This document shows positions 4,487 through 6,265 of a stretch of 6,265 nucleotides of DNA, piece by piece. Both the position numbers and the translations under genes were made by a program. Numbering within the stretch: the first letter of the stretch is position 1; the number at the start of each line of letters is the position of its first letter. The notes under the pieces were generated by a model, which made no database searches, was not told the DNA's origin, and was given only the letters and a program-made list of their open reading frames with translations. Source of the DNA: an uncultured Gemmatimonadales bacterium (GTDB taxonomy: Bacteria > Gemmatimonadota > Gemmatimonadetes > Longimicrobiales > Gaopeijiaceae); the NCBI GenBank assembly GCA_937982605.1, contig CALJLC010000487.1, forward strand, positions 1-6,265. The letters run 5' to 3'.

Positions 4487-5491
4487 ATGGGAGCGACCAC
4501 GGGCAACGCACGACTCCGGCGGATTGCGGCGGTGGGCGTGGCCGGGGCCGCGCTGGTCTCGGGCTGCGCGCCGGCACCGTCGTCGCCGGCCCCGGAGCTC
4601 GGCGAGGTCGTCTCGATCGGCGCCGGGCCCGACACGCTCGTCCTGATCCCGTGCATGGGCTGCCGGTGGCGCTCGTGGGACACCTTCATGGAGCGCAACG
4701 ACGCCCGCTTCGCCATGTGGGCCGTCACCCTGCCCGGGTTCGGCGGCAGTCCGGCACCGGCCCTTCCGCAGTACGCCGACGCGGACGAGTGGCACGACCA
4801 CGCCGCGCGCGCGGTCGGCGCCATGCTGGAGTCCGAGGGCCTGACGAACGTCACCCTGGTCGGTCACTCCTTCGGTGCCTTCGTCGCCGCGCACGTCGCC
4901 GCGCTCTATCCGGGCCGGGTCCGGGGGGTCGTCGCGCTGGATTCGTCGGTGCTGAGCGGGGCCGCCCGAGACCCGGCCCTCGCCCGGGAGATCCGTGAGC
5001 AGTACATCGAGCCGCTCGGCGACCCGGACCGATGGCAGGAGTTCAACACGCCGTCCATCCGCGATCCCGACCGGCGCAGGCTGTACCACGGGTGGATGAT
5101 GGCGTCCGACCCCATCGCGGTGTCGCAGTACTGGTGGGGGAACCTCGTGCACGACGAACGCCGGACGCTGGAGCCTTTGCGGGTCCCGATCCTCGACGTC
5201 CAGGCGCTGACCCCGGGCGAGGACGCGGCCGAGGCGCGGTCGGCGTTCGTGGAGCGGCTCCGGATCGAGCGCCTGCCGAGGGCATACCAGGCGGTCTTCC
5301 TCCCGGAGACGCCGCACTTCGTCATGGAAGAGGCACCGGAGGAGCTGGACGAGATCCTCACGCACTTCGTCGGGCGCGACGACTCCGAGCCGTTTCCTCC
5401 CGGCGCGGCGGGGAGCGACGGGTTGTTCCACGCGCCGCTCGCTCCGGGCGGTCGCTCGTTCTACTTCTTCCGGGCGGCGCCGACGGGCTGA
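4487..5491 (+). CDS. Alpha/beta-hydrolase-fold lipoprotein
   Basis: A 334-residue exported hydrolase. The ATG at 4487 follows GGAGGAG (4476-4482). An Arg-containing n-region and hydrophobic stretch (about 12-24) end in the lipobox LVSGC with C27 as the lipidated Cys, so the protein should be membrane-tethered outside the cytoplasm. The alpha/beta-hydrolase core follows: LVLIPCMGCRWRSWD (51-65, the oxyanion loop after strand 3), LPGFGGS (82-88), and the nucleophile elbow VGHSFGA with S128. The catalytic His is H277 in ETPHFVMEE. The acid is probably D237 or an acidic residue in the following loop, which I cannot settle. The family includes esterases, lipases and dehalogenase-like enzymes, and the substrate is unknown. 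Unusual points are a C56-M-G-C59 pair where many relatives have a HG or GxG loop, and a Gly/Pro-rich tail from about 297 to 334 beyond the fold. The gene diverges from the MBL gene, with a 230-bp shared upstream region. Confidence 0.88.
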   Translation: MGATTGNARLRRIAAVGVAGAALVSGCAPAPSSPAPELGEVVSIGAGPDTLVLIPCMGCRWRSWDTFMERNDARFAMWAVTLPGFGGSPAPALPQYADADEWHDHAARAVGAMLESEGLTNVTLVGHSFGAFVAAHVAALYPGRVRGVVALDSSVLSGAARDPALAREIREQYIEPLGDPDRWQEFNTPSIRDPDRRRLYHGWMMASDPIAVSQYWWGNLVHDERRTLEPLRVPILDVQALTPGEDAAEARSAFVERLRIERLPRAYQAVFLPETPHFVMEEAPEELDEILTHFVGRDDSEPFPPGAAGSDGLFHAPLAPGGRSFYFFRAAPTG

Positions 5492-5499
5492 GTCCCGGC

Positions 5500-5528
5500 T
5501 TGACGCCCCCACCCGCTGGCCGGATGAT
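5500..5528 (+). promoter_or_regulatory. Candidate promoter of the UBP zinc-finger gene
   Basis: TTGACG (5500-5505, 5 of 6 to the -35 consensus) and GATGAT (5523-5528, 4 of 6 to the -10 consensus) are spaced by 17 bp in the 75-bp gap after the hydrolase stop. Transcription would begin at about 5535, giving a leader of about 32 bases. Matching of this level occurs by chance at some frequency, so confidence is moderate. Confidence 0.4.
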
Positions 5529-5566
5529 GGCCCCCCTCGCCCTATCCCGGACGGAGCGCGTCAGGC

Positions 5567-5872
5567 ATGACCCGAATCGAGACCGACCAGGAGATCGAGC
5601 TCACCGGCGATCCGACCGCCGCGGGGTGCTCGCATGGCGCCGCGGTGCGCGTCGTCCGGCCCGGCTCCGCCGGGTGCGAGGAGTGCCTGGAGATCGGGCA
5701 GCGATGGGTGCACCTGCGCATCTGCATGACGTGCGGGCACGTCGGCTGCTGCGACTCCTCGATCGGCAAGCACGCCACGGCGCACCACGACGACACCGGC
5801 CACCCGATCGTGCGCTCCGTCGAGTCCGGAGAGCGGTGGGGGTGGTGCTACCTCGACGAGGTGATGTTCTGA
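5567..5872 (+). CDS. Stand-alone UBP-type zinc-finger protein
   Basis: A 101-residue protein consisting almost entirely of a ZnF-UBP domain, the fold that in eukaryotic deubiquitinases and HDAC6 binds the free C-terminal Gly-Gly of ubiquitin. Metal-ligand candidates appear in the expected order: C21-x-H23, C37-x2-C40, C53-x2-C56, C61, H69, H73 and H79. The signature segments WVHLRICMTCGHVGCCDSS (47-65), KHATAHH (68-74), GHPIVRS (78-84) and WGWCYLDE (91-98) are all present, so the zinc sites look complete. Bacterial members are common as short single-domain proteins, and their ligand is unknown since most bacteria lack ubiquitin. The ATG at 5567 has only a distant GGAG ten bases upstream; residues before C21 are acidic and not part of the finger. 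The gene follows the hydrolase by 75 bp and converges on the ASPIC/UnbV gene. Confidence 0.93.
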   Translation: MTRIETDQEIELTGDPTAAGCSHGAAVRVVRPGSAGCEECLEIGQRWVHLRICMTCGHVGCCDSSIGKHATAHHDDTGHPIVRSVESGERWGWCYLDEVMF

Positions 5873-5887
5873 CGGCTGGGTGAGCCG
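5873..5887. terminator. Small hairpin between convergent genes
   Basis: cggct (5873-5877) and agccg (5883-5887) form a 5-bp stem with a GGGTG loop, beginning directly after the zinc-finger stop codon in the 36-bp gap before the convergent ASPIC/UnbV stop. The stem is short and no T-run follows on either strand, so a terminator role is only possible. Confidence 0.25.
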
Positions 5888-5908
5888 GGCCGGGAGGGGG
5901 GCGCCGAC

Positions 5909-6265
5909 TCAGCGCACGCGCCAGCCTCCGCCTTCGGTGACGACGACCCGGAGGTTCGCGTCCAACGGGCCGAAGCGGTCCACCGTGCCCGACGGCCAGC
6001 GGACCACGAGCGAGTCGACCGCGGAGGCCGCGCCGAGCCCGAAGTGCAACACCGGCTCGTTCTGGCCGGCGTATCCGGTCGAGGCCGTCAGCCAGCGGTG
6101 CTGCCAGCGCGCGGTGCCGCCCCGGTCCGACGCGCGCACCGAGACGTGCGCCCCCACACCGCGCCGGTTCGACGCCTCGCCTTCCAGCTCGACCCGGAGC
6201 CAGCGCCGCGCCGACGCGCCCGCCCGCTCGATCAGCTGCGGCGTCCAGTGCCCGCCGATGAACAG
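5909..6265 (-). CDS. ASPIC/UnbV domain protein (CRTAC1-type), C-terminal part
   Basis: This is the last 118 residues of a gene that enters from the right edge; the frame stays open to the final base. The sequence from the edge reads LFIGGHWTPQLIE, then RRWLRVELEGEASNRRGVGA, a Gly/Thr turn, WLTASTGYAGQNEPVLHFGLG, SAVDSLVVRWPSG and a final strand ending GGGWRVR. This order (WLRVxLxG, SNRxGVGA, the S-x-GY-x-QNEP-like block, LHFGLG, VxRWPSG) is diagnostic of the ASPIC/UnbV module, a beta domain at the C-terminus of exported FG-GAP/VCBS repeat proteins such as CRTAC1-like proteins. The missing N-terminal part should therefore contain a signal peptide and beta-propeller repeats (inferred from the family, not seen). 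The stop at 5909 sits 36 bp from the convergent zinc-finger gene. The role is probably extracellular or outer-surface binding; the ligand is unknown. Confidence 0.92.
   Translation of the reverse strand: MFIGGHWTPQLIERAGASARRWLRVELEGEASNRRGVGAHVSVRASDRGGTARWQHRWLTASTGYAGQNEPVLHFGLGAASAVDSLVVRWPSGTVDRFGPLDANLRVVVTEGGGWRVR

Noticed and set aside
2725..4854. An 855-codon minus-strand reading frame continuous with the VOC gene
   Set aside because: Only its last 145 codons (2287-2724) look like protein. The upstream part is Arg/Gly/Pro-rich, runs in another frame over the well-supported MBL gene, and extends antisense under the hydrolase.
4253..5512. A 419-codon minus-strand frame antisense to the hydrolase
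   Set aside because: Its composition is that of a GC-rich antisense shadow. The plus strand carries a lipobox, the GHSFG elbow, the catalytic His and a ribosome-binding site.
1..6265. CRISPR array, tRNA or rRNA genes, insertion sequence, integrase or attachment sites
   Set aside because: No regularly spaced repeats, cloverleaf-like sequence, transposase or recombinase motifs, or terminal inverted repeats with target duplications were seen.

Overview
This is a GC-rich bacterial window of nine recognisable protein genes, all accessory or housekeeping-peripheral types. The mix is exported DinB-like proteins, an ASPIC/UnbV protein, a stand-alone UBP zinc finger, a DUF1579/lipocalin-like secreted protein and an exported lipoprotein hydrolase. 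Together with the base composition it points to a soil, marine or host-associated Gemmatimonadota or Acidobacteriota-like genome. That placement is inferred from gene content only; there is no rRNA or other phylogenetic marker here.

Layout, left to right. (1) Positions 1-844, minus strand: the start of an exported protein running off the left edge, preceded by a complete DinB-family gene. The upstream regions of both carry the same paired motif with a 21-bp repeat distance. (2) Positions 1026-1674, plus strand: a compact higBA toxin-antitoxin operon. Its AT-rich promoter lies inside a perfect 10-bp inverted repeat directly against the toxin start codon, and a stem-loop follows the antitoxin gene. 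(3) Positions 1736-2314, plus strand: a secreted beta-barrel-like protein whose last quarter is displaced by an apparent frameshift. (4) Positions 2287-4256, minus strand: a VOC/PhnB-like protein preceded by an unusual membrane-anchored metallo-beta-lactamase-fold protein. (5) Positions 4487-5872, plus strand: an alpha/beta-hydrolase lipoprotein diverging from the MBL gene, then a small UBP-type zinc-finger protein. (6) Positions 5909-6265, minus strand: the C-terminal part of an ASPIC/UnbV (CRTAC1-type) protein entering from the right edge.

Apart from higBA, which is one functional unit, there is no sign that the genes form a single pathway. The points most worth a second look are the shared 21-bp-spaced motif upstream of the two DinB-type genes, the leaderless-looking toxin promoter/operator, and the MBL protein. 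In the MBL protein several expected metal ligands are Asn, and an apparent signal peptide is buried inside a five-segment membrane topology. I see no CRISPR array, transposase, phage gene, tRNA or rRNA, and no convincing new multi-gene system. No gene-free stretch exceeds about 230 bases.
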